This document shows positions 1 to 6,753 of a DNA stretch of 16,094 nt, in pieces; within the stretch, counting starts at the first letter, position 1, and each line of letters starts with the position of its first letter. The notes below the pieces were generated by a model. It searched no databases, had not been told where the DNA came from, and saw nothing but the letters and a program-made list of their open reading frames with translations. Location: contig CAJBVC010000966.1 of assembly GCA_903958915.1 (NCBI GenBank), forward strand, positions 1-16,094, given 5' to 3'. This DNA is from an uncultured beta proteobacterium. Lineage in GTDB: Bacteria > Pseudomonadota > Gammaproteobacteria > Burkholderiales > Burkholderiaceae_C. A program made the translations under genes and the position numbers.

Positions 1-1275
1 CGTCCCCAGAACATAATCTTTCCACTCCTCAAACCCCGTCGTTCGATTTTCTACAAATGATTTGTCATACAGATTTTCTGTGATCCAGATATAGCAAAGT
101 GCTTGCGCGAAGGCAGCATCAGTACCTGGCTTTGGCGCGATCCATTTACCGCCCAGCAAGGCTGCGGTATGGTTAAGGTAGGGATCAATATGGACCATCT
201 TGATACCAAGCTGTTTGGCCCATTCACGTCGTATCGTTCCCTCGTAACCATAGGTGGCATCAGGGTCGCTGGACCAGAATACGATCATCTCCGTTTCCTT
301 GAGGCAGTCTTCAACCGTTCCGTAAGACTCCGGCACACCGAGGCGCATGCTGTTGCCCCAGTGATGCATCGCGCCCCAATACCAGCCTTCCCAACTGTCG
401 GGGTTGTTGTGCACACGACTACAGCCGATAAGATTAAAAAATCGGTTAAAAGCGCTTAAATAATGCCCAAGATTTCCCCACTGGTGGTGGCCCCCGTGGT
501 ACACCAGAACTGCCCCAGGACCTTTGCGTTTGGCGCGTTGTATTTCCTTTGCAACGATGTCAAGCGCTTCTTCCCATGAGATGCGAACGAATTCGGATAT
601 CCCGCGGTTTTGTACATTTCGATTTCCATCGGGGTCAAAATCCACTCGCTTCATGGGATACAAAAGACGATCTTTTGAATAGACCATCGATTTTTGCGCC
701 ATACCATGGGCAGCCAATGTCGTGCGCCTTGGCGGCGTGAATGTTTTGCCCCGTGCTTTGATGGACCAAGAAGCAGCGTCGTCCTCATCGAATTCCACCG
801 GGGTAATTCTCAGAATCTTGCCGTCCTTCACATAGACAAATAACGGGCCTCCGTTCGTGCCGCTGGTATATCGCACGACACCATCACCGACGTCGGTACC
901 ACTTTTCCAGCTAAGCGTCTGCATACGGTTGAGCGTGGTCATAAACCACACCGCCAACTCGTCAGAGCCTTCTATGCACACTTTGAAATTCTTCGCCGCA
1001 TCAATCCGCGTCAATTGATTAAACGGTGGGGTCAGAAACTCTTCTGCGATGGCGCTACTCTGAAAAACAATGGATAAGTCCGGGTTTTCGAGTATGCCTG
1101 TTCTGGAATGTATCTTCCCTTTCTTGATGCTTATCCAGCGACCTTCCGAGTTGTCTTTCAGCTTGAATTGCGCAGTAATATCACGCAGCTTCAGCCGCTG
1201 CGAAAACTCCGGGTACACAGTTGCTGCAAGTCTCAGAGCCTGCACCATTCCAAAAAGTATGATGGAAGATTTCAT
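1..1275 (-). CDS. SCP2-like domain fused to a pyrogallol-phloroglucinol transhydroxylase-type molybdopterin oxidoreductase, large subunit (3' end outside window)
   Basis: The frame is open for 425 codons from an ATG at 1275 to the window edge, so only the N-terminal part is visible. Residues 1 to about 130 look like a sterol-carrier (SCP2) fold, with the typical GK...G...PDLSIVF pattern near residues 52-71. From about residue 137 the protein follows the large subunit of Pelobacter pyrogallol-phloroglucinol transhydroxylase (recalled from memory): FVYVKDGKI at 147-155, ARGKTFTPPR at 174-183, YPMKR at 206-210, NPDSWEGW at 291-298, and FWSSDP and GFEEWKDYVLG near the edge. H263, D293 and S294 align with that enzyme's catalytic His144 and Asp174 and its Mo ligand Ser175. 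No N-terminal Cys cluster motif is present, as in that family. Family members transfer or add hydroxyl groups on phenols using bis-MGD molybdenum. The FeS small subunit is not in the window and may lie beyond position 1. The family assignment is strong; the substrate is unknown and the SCP2 fusion is unusual. Confidence 0.88.
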   Translation of the reverse strand, partial: MKSSIILFGMVQALRLAATVYPEFSQRLKLRDITAQFKLKDNSEGRWISIKKGKIHSRTGILENPDLSIVFQSSAIAEEFLTPPFNQLTRIDAAKNFKVCIEGSDELAVWFMTTLNRMQTLSWKSGTDVGDGVVRYTSGTNGGPLFVYVKDGKILRITPVEFDEDDAASWSIKARGKTFTPPRRTTLAAHGMAQKSMVYSKDRLLYPMKRVDFDPDGNRNVQNRGISEFVRISWEEALDIVAKEIQRAKRKGPGAVLVYHGGHHQWGNLGHYLSAFNRFFNLIGCSRVHNNPDSWEGWYWGAMHHWGNSMRLGVPESYGTVEDCLKETEMIVFWSSDPDATYGYEGTIRREWAKQLGIKMVHIDPYLNHTAALLGGKWIAPKPGTDAAFAQALCYIWITENLYDKSFVENRTTGFEEWKDYVLGT

Positions 1276-1438
1276 GAAAGCCTCTCAGGTTAGTTGTCAT
1301 TGCCTGGTTCAAATACTACTGAGCAGGCCTGAAGGTTGAATGTTTTCACAGCATTTCTTTTTTGTTAACCATCGGCTGTATGTTCATGCCATGTTCAAGA
1401 CTTGTGCCGAAGTTCATACATAACACAGCTAAGGATAA
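1276..1438. other. Intergenic gap between GST-like gene and molybdoenzyme gene
   Basis: This 163-bp AT-richer gap lies between two minus-strand genes. I see no convincing gene, hairpin terminator or consensus promoter. A GG-N10-GA sequence at 1394-1409 on the minus strand resembles a sigma-54 site but lacks the conserved GC, so the molybdoenzyme gene may simply be transcribed from upstream. Confidence 0.4.
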
Positions 1439-2086
1439 TCAGCTCTGCTTAAGAAAACCGCGAAACCCATCATCAATTTCCTTCAAGGTCTGCGCTATAT
1501 CAGCAATATCACTTACCAACGACCACCAACGTGCAACCAGCGGAGCAGTGGCAAGCGGATCTTCGACACCGAACAATGGCAGTACTGCGGTCACGTAGTA
1601 GATCGTTGGCACAAGCGCGATGTCGCCCAAGTGCAGCGAACGGGAGTCTGGCAGTCCGTATTCCTCCAGCAACCGGCCCAACTTGGCAAGTTCATTGCGT
1701 GTGGCATCAATTTGCAGTGCAATGGCAGCGGCATCTCTTTGCGGCCGTTTTAATTGCACGAACAAAGGAAATAGTGCCGGTCCCAAATGCAGGTCTGCGC
1801 AGCGCCCAAGAACACGCATTTGAGCGCGCGCCAAGGGATTGGTGGGACTTAATGGGACCTCAGGAAACGATTCCTCCAGATACTCCATGATCGCCCATGA
1901 TTCGGGGATGCAGGTGCCATCGTCCAATTCGAGTATTGGAATTTTTCCGAGTGGGAAAGCGGTCTTGAATTCCGGTGTTTTCAGGCCCAACTGCGGATAT
2001 TCAAATGCCACCGGCAAATGTTTAAGCCTTACTACAATACGAACACGCGATGCGTAAGGGGAAAAGTTCAGGTCCAGTGATTTCAT
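1439..2086 (-). CDS. Glutathione S-transferase-like protein
   Basis: This 215-aa protein has the size and layout of a soluble GST. The N-terminal thioredoxin-fold half holds SPYASRVR (S9 could be the thiol-activating Ser), the cis-proline region GKIPILELDDG (P50) and the glutathione-contacting ES pair (E62, S63) in ESWAIMEYL. A helical C-terminal half follows. I chose the ATG at 2086, seven bases after the stop of the membrane-protein gene. The frame could extend to 2143 but would then overlap that gene by about 50 bp, and the GST fold starts right after the 2086 Met. GSTs in aromatic gene clusters often act as isomerases (maleylacetoacetate or maleylpyruvate type), in ether cleavage, or in detoxification; nothing here fixes which. 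It is very probably in one operon with the preceding gene. Confidence 0.85.
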   Translation of the reverse strand: MKSLDLNFSPYASRVRIVVRLKHLPVAFEYPQLGLKTPEFKTAFPLGKIPILELDDGTCIPESWAIMEYLEESFPEVPLSPTNPLARAQMRVLGRCADLHLGPALFPLFVQLKRPQRDAAAIALQIDATRNELAKLGRLLEEYGLPDSRSLHLGDIALVPTIYYVTAVLPLFGVEDPLATAPLVARWWSLVSDIADIAQTLKEIDDGFRGFLKQS

Positions 2087-2093
2087 AATGATG

Positions 2094-2771
2094 TTAACCC
2101 CGGAAAAGGTTGTACATATTGAGACCAATCGCTGCATTAACAATCAGTCCAATCCAGATCAGATATACCCAGGGCAGGCAATTTCGCAGTGAAAGCGTGA
2201 TTTCCTGATTGATCTCTTGCGACGGCCCGTTGGTTACCAACTTTCCAAACGCTGGCGCGAACGGCGTCAAGTTGACCCTGATCATCAACCCCGCTGCCAC
2301 AAGTGCCGCCATGATCAGTAGTTTTATCCCTATCCAGTCAAATCTGACAACCTCTCCGGTGGCAAAGCCATACATGGCAAGCGCCACCATTGCAGCAATA
2401 AGAACCACACGAAAACCAATATCAAACTTCGCCAGCTTGGCACCCATGGGGTCACCGGTCTTTTTGTGTACTGCAAACACCAGTCCAAGCCATAAAAAAC
2501 TAACGAACCAAACCAAAACAACAGCGGACTTTGAAATCGCCAGACCGGTTTCCAAATATGCCAGATGGATTCCCAAACCAAAAATCATCGGCATACAAAT
2601 GCGTGGAGCCATATCAACACCCGCCATAATCTTCAGGGCTGTCACTCTTGCGTCTACGGAAAGCTTCGGGTCGCGCACAAACCGTGATGCGTAAAAGGTG
2701 CCCAGATCACCACCGAGCCAGTAAACAAAAAAGAGCATGTGGAGGAAATTCAAGGAATCATAAAATATCAT
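2094..2771 (-). CDS. Six-TM membrane protein with conserved His in TM1 and TM2 (paralogue of the 15147-15818 product)
   Basis: This 225-aa hydrophobic protein has about six predicted membrane helices (near residues 4-26, 52-73, 79-100, 118-137, 145-165 and 198-220) and no cleavable signal peptide. It is clearly related to the 223-aa protein at 15147-15818. Shared features sit at a constant offset of two residues: H11/H13, YWLGG(D/E)xGxF at 17-26/19-28, H69/H71, a K-x-D-x3-R-x-VLI stretch at 115-125/117-127, and GPSxEI at 182-187/184-189. Two conserved intramembrane His would suit heme b or copper binding, as in CopD-like proteins, but that is inference. It is the first gene of the leftward group and would be served by the divergent control region. 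An electron-transfer or quinone-linked role, or transport, is possible; I cannot name the family with certainty. Confidence 0.85.
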   Translation of the reverse strand: MIFYDSLNFLHMLFFVYWLGGDLGTFYASRFVRDPKLSVDARVTALKIMAGVDMAPRICMPMIFGLGIHLAYLETGLAISKSAVVLVWFVSFLWLGLVFAVHKKTGDPMGAKLAKFDIGFRVVLIAAMVALAMYGFATGEVVRFDWIGIKLLIMAALVAAGLMIRVNLTPFAPAFGKLVTNGPSQEINQEITLSLRNCLPWVYLIWIGLIVNAAIGLNMYNLFRG

Positions 2772-2976
2772 CGTGTAGCCTCTTCACGTTACCAATAATC
2801 GGTATCAAGACAGAAACCGTTTCATCGTGGCGCCCACAGTGGGGTTCTTTGCAGTGATGTTGCAAATTTCTGAATTCAATGTCTGGCAAATACCCGCACG
2901 GTCTCGCGCACAGCATCACCCAATGTCTCCAATGTGCAAAAAAGCACGGCTTCCTCCATCCTGCGGGGTGCAAACA

Positions 2977-2992
2977 AGCAGAATTCATGCCG
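2977..2992 (-). promoter_or_regulatory. Possible sigma-54 promoter for the leftward genes
   Basis: On the minus strand this reads CGGCATGAATTCTGCT: GG and GC ten bases apart, with GGCA and TGC matching the -24/-12 consensus TGGCAC-N5-TTGCA. It would give a leader of nearly 200 bases before the start at 2771. Its distance from the TGTTTC array (about 52-116 bp) mirrors that of the rightward promoter. The match is weaker than the two plus-strand promoters and could be chance. Confidence 0.35.
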
Positions 2993-3042
2993 CTCAGATT
3001 GAGCGGGCATTGCACACATTGAGAAACTTTAGCGAGAGCGGC

Positions 3043-3107
3043 TGTTCGAAGTGTTTCGACATGTTTCAGTTTCTTTGGTGATGTTTCGCAGCTGTTTCAA
3101 CTGTTCG
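3043..3107. promoter_or_regulatory. Phased TGTTTC/TGTTCG repeat array, probable upstream activator binding sites
   Basis: TGTTTC occurs at 3052, 3062, 3082 and 3093, and the variant TGTTCG at 3043 and 3102. Successive copies are 9-11 or 20 bp apart, so they fall on one face of the helix. The array lies about 53-117 bp upstream of the -24 element of the sigma-54 promoter at 3159, the usual place for enhancer-binding activators. The same repeat recurs upstream of the second sigma-54 promoter at 6689. The activator gene itself is not in the window. Confidence 0.7.
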
Positions 3108-3158
3108 CAAATCTCTACGGTAGACCTTGTGTCAGTCGTGCAACGCGTGCCAATTCGA

Positions 3159-3174
3159 TGGCAAGGATTTTGCA
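3159..3174 (+). promoter_or_regulatory. Consensus sigma-54 (-24/-12) promoter of the CoA transferase-LeuCD operon
   Basis: TGGCAAGGATTTTGCA matches TGGCAC-N5-TTGCA at all but one position, with GG and GC exactly ten bases apart. Transcription would start near 3185, giving a leader of about 50 bases before the ATG at 3237. The upstream repeat array supports use of an enhancer-binding activator. Confidence 0.8.
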
Positions 3175-3236
3175 TTGATCCCAGGAAGCCATGCTCAGGC
3201 AATGGGTCTGTGATTGCGCTTTAGGAAATACTGGCA

Positions 3237-4433
3237 ATGGGAATGATTTCGCGGCCACTGGATGGCATCAAGGTTGTCGAATTCACACACATGGTGATGG
3301 GGCCCACGATGGGCGTGATTTTGGCAGATCTCGGTGCAGACGTTGTCAAAGTGGAGCCCCTCAAAGGCGACAATACGCGCCGCCTGTCTGGCGCTGGTGC
3401 CGGTTACTTTTCGATGTACAACCGCAACAAGCGCAGTCTGTGCATCGATACCACAGCAGAGGCGGGGAAAAAGGCGATCAACAGACTGATCGACCGAGCC
3501 GACGTGTTCATTGAGAATTTTCGCCCTGGCGGCATGGCAGAAAGTGGCTGGGACTATGCGACGCTTTCTGCTCGTCATCCCCGCCTGATCTACTGTTCGG
3601 CCAAAGGATTCCTGAAAGGGCCGTATGAACAGCGAACCGCACTTGATGAAGTCGCGCAAATGATGGGGGGTTTGGCCTACATGACAGGACTACCTGGCAA
3701 GCCCATGCGCGCAGGGGCCTCGGTAATTGACGTCACTGGCGGCATGTTTGGCGTCATCGGCATTCTTGCTGCGTTAGAACAACGCCACCGCACTGGCCTT
3801 GGGCAGGAGGTGAAGACCTCGCTGTTTGAAACGACTGCATTTCTGGTGGGGCAGCACATGGCTCAGTATGCTGTCACTGGCAAGCCCGCACCGCCGATGT
3901 CGCAGCGCCTGTCGGCGTGGGCGGTGTACGATATTTTCGAGACCGCCGACAACGATCAGGTGTTCATTGGTGTAGTGAGTGACACGCAGTGGCGCAAGTT
4001 TTGTGAAGCCTTTGGGTTGCAGGGTTTTGCCAGTGATCGTTCCCTGGATCAAAATGGTGAGCGTGTAAAACAGCGTGAGCGCATCATGGGCGTGTTGCGC
4101 GAACGGTTTCGTCAGCTGACCAAGGCGGATCTGATGGCGCAACTGGAAGCTATCGGCCTGCCGTTCGCACCCGTCACAAAACCCGAGGAGCTGTTTGACG
4201 ACAAGCACTTGAATGCCGCCAATGGACTGATAGAGATCACACTTGTCGACGGAAGAAAGACAAAACTGCCGTCCCTTCCGATCGAGATGCAGGGGCAACG
4301 CCTCGGTGTTTACCGTGATCTGCCCCAGGCAGGGCAGCATACCCATGAAGTGCTAAAGGATGCCGGTTTGAGTCTGGCCGAGATAGCCGAGTTGGTTCAG
4401 AGTGGGGTCGTCACGAAGCCGGAAGAGGCGTGA
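3237..4433 (+). CDS. Family III (CaiB/BaiF) acyl-CoA transferase, first copy
   Basis: This 398-aa protein has the usual family length. It starts with the conserved core LDGIKVVEFTHMVMGP, followed by LADLGADVVKVEP (residues 29-41), and carries the expected catalytic Asp at D165 in VIDVTGG, which forms the aspartyl-CoA anhydride/thioester in this family. Such enzymes move CoA between organic acids such as formate/oxalate, carnitine, succinate/(hydroxy)dicarboxylates and benzylsuccinate. The ATG at 3237 has AGGA about ten bases upstream; an in-frame ATG at 3243 is also possible. Its stop overlaps the start of the LeuC-like gene (TGATG), so it likely acts on the same acids as that hydro-lyase, for example a branched hydroxy-diacid (inference). 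It is first in an operon behind a sigma-54 promoter. It is only distantly similar to the second CoA transferase at 6754, so the two probably differ in substrate. Confidence 0.92.
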   Translation: MGMISRPLDGIKVVEFTHMVMGPTMGVILADLGADVVKVEPLKGDNTRRLSGAGAGYFSMYNRNKRSLCIDTTAEAGKKAINRLIDRADVFIENFRPGGMAESGWDYATLSARHPRLIYCSAKGFLKGPYEQRTALDEVAQMMGGLAYMTGLPGKPMRAGASVIDVTGGMFGVIGILAALEQRHRTGLGQEVKTSLFETTAFLVGQHMAQYAVTGKPAPPMSQRLSAWAVYDIFETADNDQVFIGVVSDTQWRKFCEAFGLQGFASDRSLDQNGERVKQRERIMGVLRERFRQLTKADLMAQLEAIGLPFAPVTKPEELFDDKHLNAANGLIEITLVDGRKTKLPSLPIEMQGQRLGVYRDLPQAGQHTHEVLKDAGLSLAEIAELVQSGVVTKPEEA

Positions 4434-5857
4434 TGCCGGTGCGTTCCTTGTTCGAAAAGCTGTGGATGCAGCATGTAGTGGCCGATCTGGACACGGATAC
4501 AAGCCTTCTGCACATTGATCGTGTATTTTTGCATGAGAGAACGGGCAGTGTTGCCCTGCAGACACTGGAAAATGATGGCCGTCTGGTACGTCACCCCGAG
4601 CTTGCTTTCTGCACCATGGATCACATTGTCGATACCATGCCGGGTCGTAGCGACAAGGCACTTATGCCGGGTGGTCAAGAATTCATTCGAACTACTCGTG
4701 AGACAACAGGTCGCGCAGGTATCAGGCTCTTTGACGTCAACGACCCCAATCAGGGGATCGTGCATGTGATCTCGCCGGAGCAGGGCATTGTTCTGCCAGG
4801 CGCTACGGTGGTCTGTCCAGACAGCCACACCTGTACCCAAGGCGCTTTCGGAGCGTTGGCGTGGGGAATCGGATCGTCGGAAGCGGAGCATGCGCTTGCC
4901 ACCCAGACACTGCGCGTGGCCAAGCCACGGTCCATGCGGGTGCGATTTGAGGGGGTTTTGCCTGAATGTGTCACGGCCAAGGACATGATGCTGTGGTTGA
5001 TTGGGCAATATTCGGCCAGCGGGGCGGCCGGGCACGCTGTCGAATTTGCCGGCTCTGCGGTGCGGAATTTGACGGTCGAGGCACGCATGACGCTATGCAA
5101 CATGGCGGTGGAGTTTTCTGCATTTACCGGTTTGATTGCGCCGGATCAAGCAGTGTTTGACTACCTGCAAGGGCGACATTTCGCCCCCAAAGGCGCTATG
5201 TGGACTCAGGCGTTGCAGCACTGGAGCACGCTGCAGACCGATCATGGCGCACACTTTGACCGCGAGATTGTGGTCGACAGCCAGACGATTGGCCCGATGG
5301 TGACTTGGGGGACAAGCCCTCAGCATGCAGTGTCCATCAACGCGGCCGTTCCTGATCCGGGTCTTGAAACCGACACTCATTCACGTACGGCCATGGAGCG
5401 TGCGTTAGCGTACATGGACCTGCAACCCGGCCAAAGTCTGGCCAGTGTTCCGATCAATGCTGCCTTTATCGGCTCGTGTACCAATAGCCGGTTATCGGAT
5501 CTGCAAGCAGCGGCGCAACTTCTGCGCGGGCGGCGAGTCGCCCGCGGAGTCAAGGCCATTTGCGTGCCTGGATCGTCGCAGGTCAAGCGCGAAGCCGAGG
5601 CACAGGGGCTTGACCAGGTTTTTATGGATGCCGGGTTCGAATGGCGCGAGTCGGGCTGCTCCATGTGTTTTTTCGCGGGTGGAGAGAGTTTTGGCCTGCG
5701 TGAACGTGTTGTGAGTACTACCAACCGCAATTTCGAAAGTCGTCAGGGCCCGCAAACTCGCAGCCATCTTGCCAGTCCGTTGACTGTTGCTGCGAGCGCC
5801 CTGACCGGGTATCTGGCCGATCCGCGCGATGTGGCTGGAGGTATTGCCCATGGATAA
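4433..5857 (+). CDS. LeuC-like aconitase-family hydro-lyase, large subunit
   Basis: The 474-aa protein aligns along its whole length with bacterial LeuC (3-isopropylmalate dehydratase large subunit), including TMDHIVDT, GIVHVISPEQG, VCPDSHTCTQGAFGALAWGIG and the late TNRNFESRQG. The three [4Fe-4S] ligands are present at C349 (SCTNSR), C409 and C412 (GCSMC). After GCSMC, where LeuC usually reads LAMN-D, this protein reads FFAGGES, a change close to the active-site segment that suggests a different substrate. I chose the ATG at 4433, which overlaps the upstream TGA; a GTG at 4430 is also in frame. The small subunit follows with an 8-bp overlap. Given the CoA transferase context, a catabolic (de)hydratase for a maleate, citraconate or isopropylmalate-type diacid is more likely than leucine synthesis, since no leuA or leuB is nearby. 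That substrate idea is inference. Confidence 0.9.
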   Translation: MPVRSLFEKLWMQHVVADLDTDTSLLHIDRVFLHERTGSVALQTLENDGRLVRHPELAFCTMDHIVDTMPGRSDKALMPGGQEFIRTTRETTGRAGIRLFDVNDPNQGIVHVISPEQGIVLPGATVVCPDSHTCTQGAFGALAWGIGSSEAEHALATQTLRVAKPRSMRVRFEGVLPECVTAKDMMLWLIGQYSASGAAGHAVEFAGSAVRNLTVEARMTLCNMAVEFSAFTGLIAPDQAVFDYLQGRHFAPKGAMWTQALQHWSTLQTDHGAHFDREIVVDSQTIGPMVTWGTSPQHAVSINAAVPDPGLETDTHSRTAMERALAYMDLQPGQSLASVPINAAFIGSCTNSRLSDLQAAAQLLRGRRVARGVKAICVPGSSQVKREAEAQGLDQVFMDAGFEWRESGCSMCFFAGGESFGLRERVVSTTNRNFESRQGPQTRSHLASPLTVAASALTGYLADPRDVAGGIAHG

Positions 5858-6518
5858 GCTCCGGATTCACCGTGGCGTGGCAGCGCCTTTGCTGCGTATC
5901 AACATCGATACCGATGCCATCATTCCCTCGCGTGAGATGAAGCAAGTGTCGAAAACCGGACTTGGAGAGGGGCTGTTTGCCGGGTGGCGTTACATCGAGC
6001 CTAGTGGGCGAACATTGAATCCAGACTTCATTCTCAATCAGTCGAATTTCACGAAGGCTACCATCTTACTTGCAGGAGTCAACTTCGGCTGTGGATCATC
6101 GCGGGAGCATGCGGTCTGGGCGCTGAAGGAGTACGGTTTTCGGGTTTTGATTGCCCCAAGTTTCGGTGCCATTTTCTACAACAATTGCATTCGAAATGGG
6201 CTGCTCCCGGTGGTGCTTTCCGAAGCGGTGATCGGGAAACTGGCTGACACCCAGACACCCGCTGCGTTGACGGTTGACCTGGAACGTTGTGTGCTGGTCG
6301 CACCGGATGGTATGGAATACCCGTTTGAGATACAGGCCGAAGCGCGAGACATGCTGCTAGATGGACTCGACCCCGTGGCGTTGACACTCAAACTCGACGA
6401 CCGCATTCTTGCATTTCAACAACGCGATCGCACCGAACGCCCATGGATCTACTTGCCGGCCACCGGGATGCATCAAGTGCCAAAGGGTTCAGCGTTACCG
6501 TTTTCAGACAACAACTAG
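5850..6518 (+). CDS. LeuD-like aconitase-family hydro-lyase, small (swivel) subunit
   Basis: This 222-aa swivelling-domain subunit partners the LeuC-like protein. The LeuD landmarks are visible: INIDTDAIIPSR near residues 18-28, NPDFILN at 57-63, and NFGCGSSREHAVWAL at 78-92 with the substrate-binding SSR (83-85), then PSFGAIFYNNC. The ATG at 5850 lies inside the end of the LeuC-like gene (ATGGATAA), which favours coupled translation; the frame is open a little further up but without a better start. It is slightly longer than typical LeuD (about 200 aa), with an extra C-terminal tail ending in LPFSDNN. It is the last gene of the first sigma-54 operon. The function depends on the large subunit; the substrate is unassigned. 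Confidence 0.9.
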   Translation: MDKLRIHRGVAAPLLRINIDTDAIIPSREMKQVSKTGLGEGLFAGWRYIEPSGRTLNPDFILNQSNFTKATILLAGVNFGCGSSREHAVWALKEYGFRVLIAPSFGAIFYNNCIRNGLLPVVLSEAVIGKLADTQTPAALTVDLERCVLVAPDGMEYPFEIQAEARDMLLDGLDPVALTLKLDDRILAFQQRDRTERPWIYLPATGMHQVPKGSALPFSDNN

Positions 6519-6564
6519 TCGTTGAGCGTGGTCACACTGTCGAGGACTGATCGTGCGGCAGAGT

Positions 6565-6608
6565 GGTTCGTGTTTCACTCCGCGTTGAAACAGTTTCAAA
6601 CTTGTTTC
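6565..6608. promoter_or_regulatory. Second TGTTTC activator-site array
   Basis: TGTTTC lies at 6571 and 6603, AGTTTC at 6592 and GGTTCG at 6565, again about 11 or 21 bp apart. Within it, TGTTTC-N10-GAAACA forms an inverted repeat (6571-6592), and TTGAAAC-A-GTTTCAA is a perfect palindrome at 6585-6599. It lies about 82-125 bp upstream of the -24 element at 6690, matching the arrangement at 3043-3107, so the same activator probably binds both. Confidence 0.68.
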
Positions 6609-6688
6609 GCTCAGCCATTGAAGACACTTAGGGTTGCAAAACCCCTGGGAGATGCCCGGTTCCCACATTCTCTGAAGCATCCCAATGG

Positions 6689-6704
6689 TGGCAAGAAAAT
6701 TGCT
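6689..6704 (+). promoter_or_regulatory. Consensus sigma-54 (-24/-12) promoter of the second CoA transferase gene
   Basis: TGGCAAGAAAATTGCT has the invariant GG and GC ten bases apart and the TGGCA and TTGC core elements. Predicted initiation is near 6715, about 40 bases before the ATG at 6754. It shares its TGGCAA half with the promoter at 3159. Confidence 0.8.
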
Positions 6705-6753
6705 AAAGATGAACTGCTGAAACAACGCAAGTTCGTCCACGGACTCGGGGAAC

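Larger units (their letters stand above)
2772..3236. other. Divergent intergenic control region
   Basis: These 465 bp separate the leftward and rightward gene groups. Short open frames inside it on both strands have no family features and no good ribosome sites, so I do not call genes. The right half holds a phased TGTTTC array (3043-3107) and a consensus sigma-54 promoter (3159-3174). The left half has a weaker minus-strand sigma-54 candidate (2977-2992) and a GAAACCGTTTC palindrome at 2813-2823. Confidence 0.7.

Noticed and set aside
1..1275. Possible pseudogene, because only small frames at first seemed present at this end
   Set aside because: Reading the minus strand from 1275 gives one uninterrupted frame to the window edge with all active-site residues, so it is a gene cut by the window rather than a broken one.
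1394..1409. Minus-strand CGGCAC-N5-TTGAA before the molybdoenzyme gene
   Set aside because: It resembles a sigma-54 site, but the near-invariant GC at -12 is GA and there is no TGTTTC array upstream.
2813..2823. GAAACCGTTTC palindrome
   Set aside because: It resembles the centre of the 6585-6599 palindrome but stands alone, and no sigma-54 promoter lies at a suitable distance downstream of it; it could be chance.
2758..3081. Short open frames on both strands in the divergent region
   Set aside because: They lack good ribosome sites and protein-like composition, and overlap each other and the regulatory repeats.
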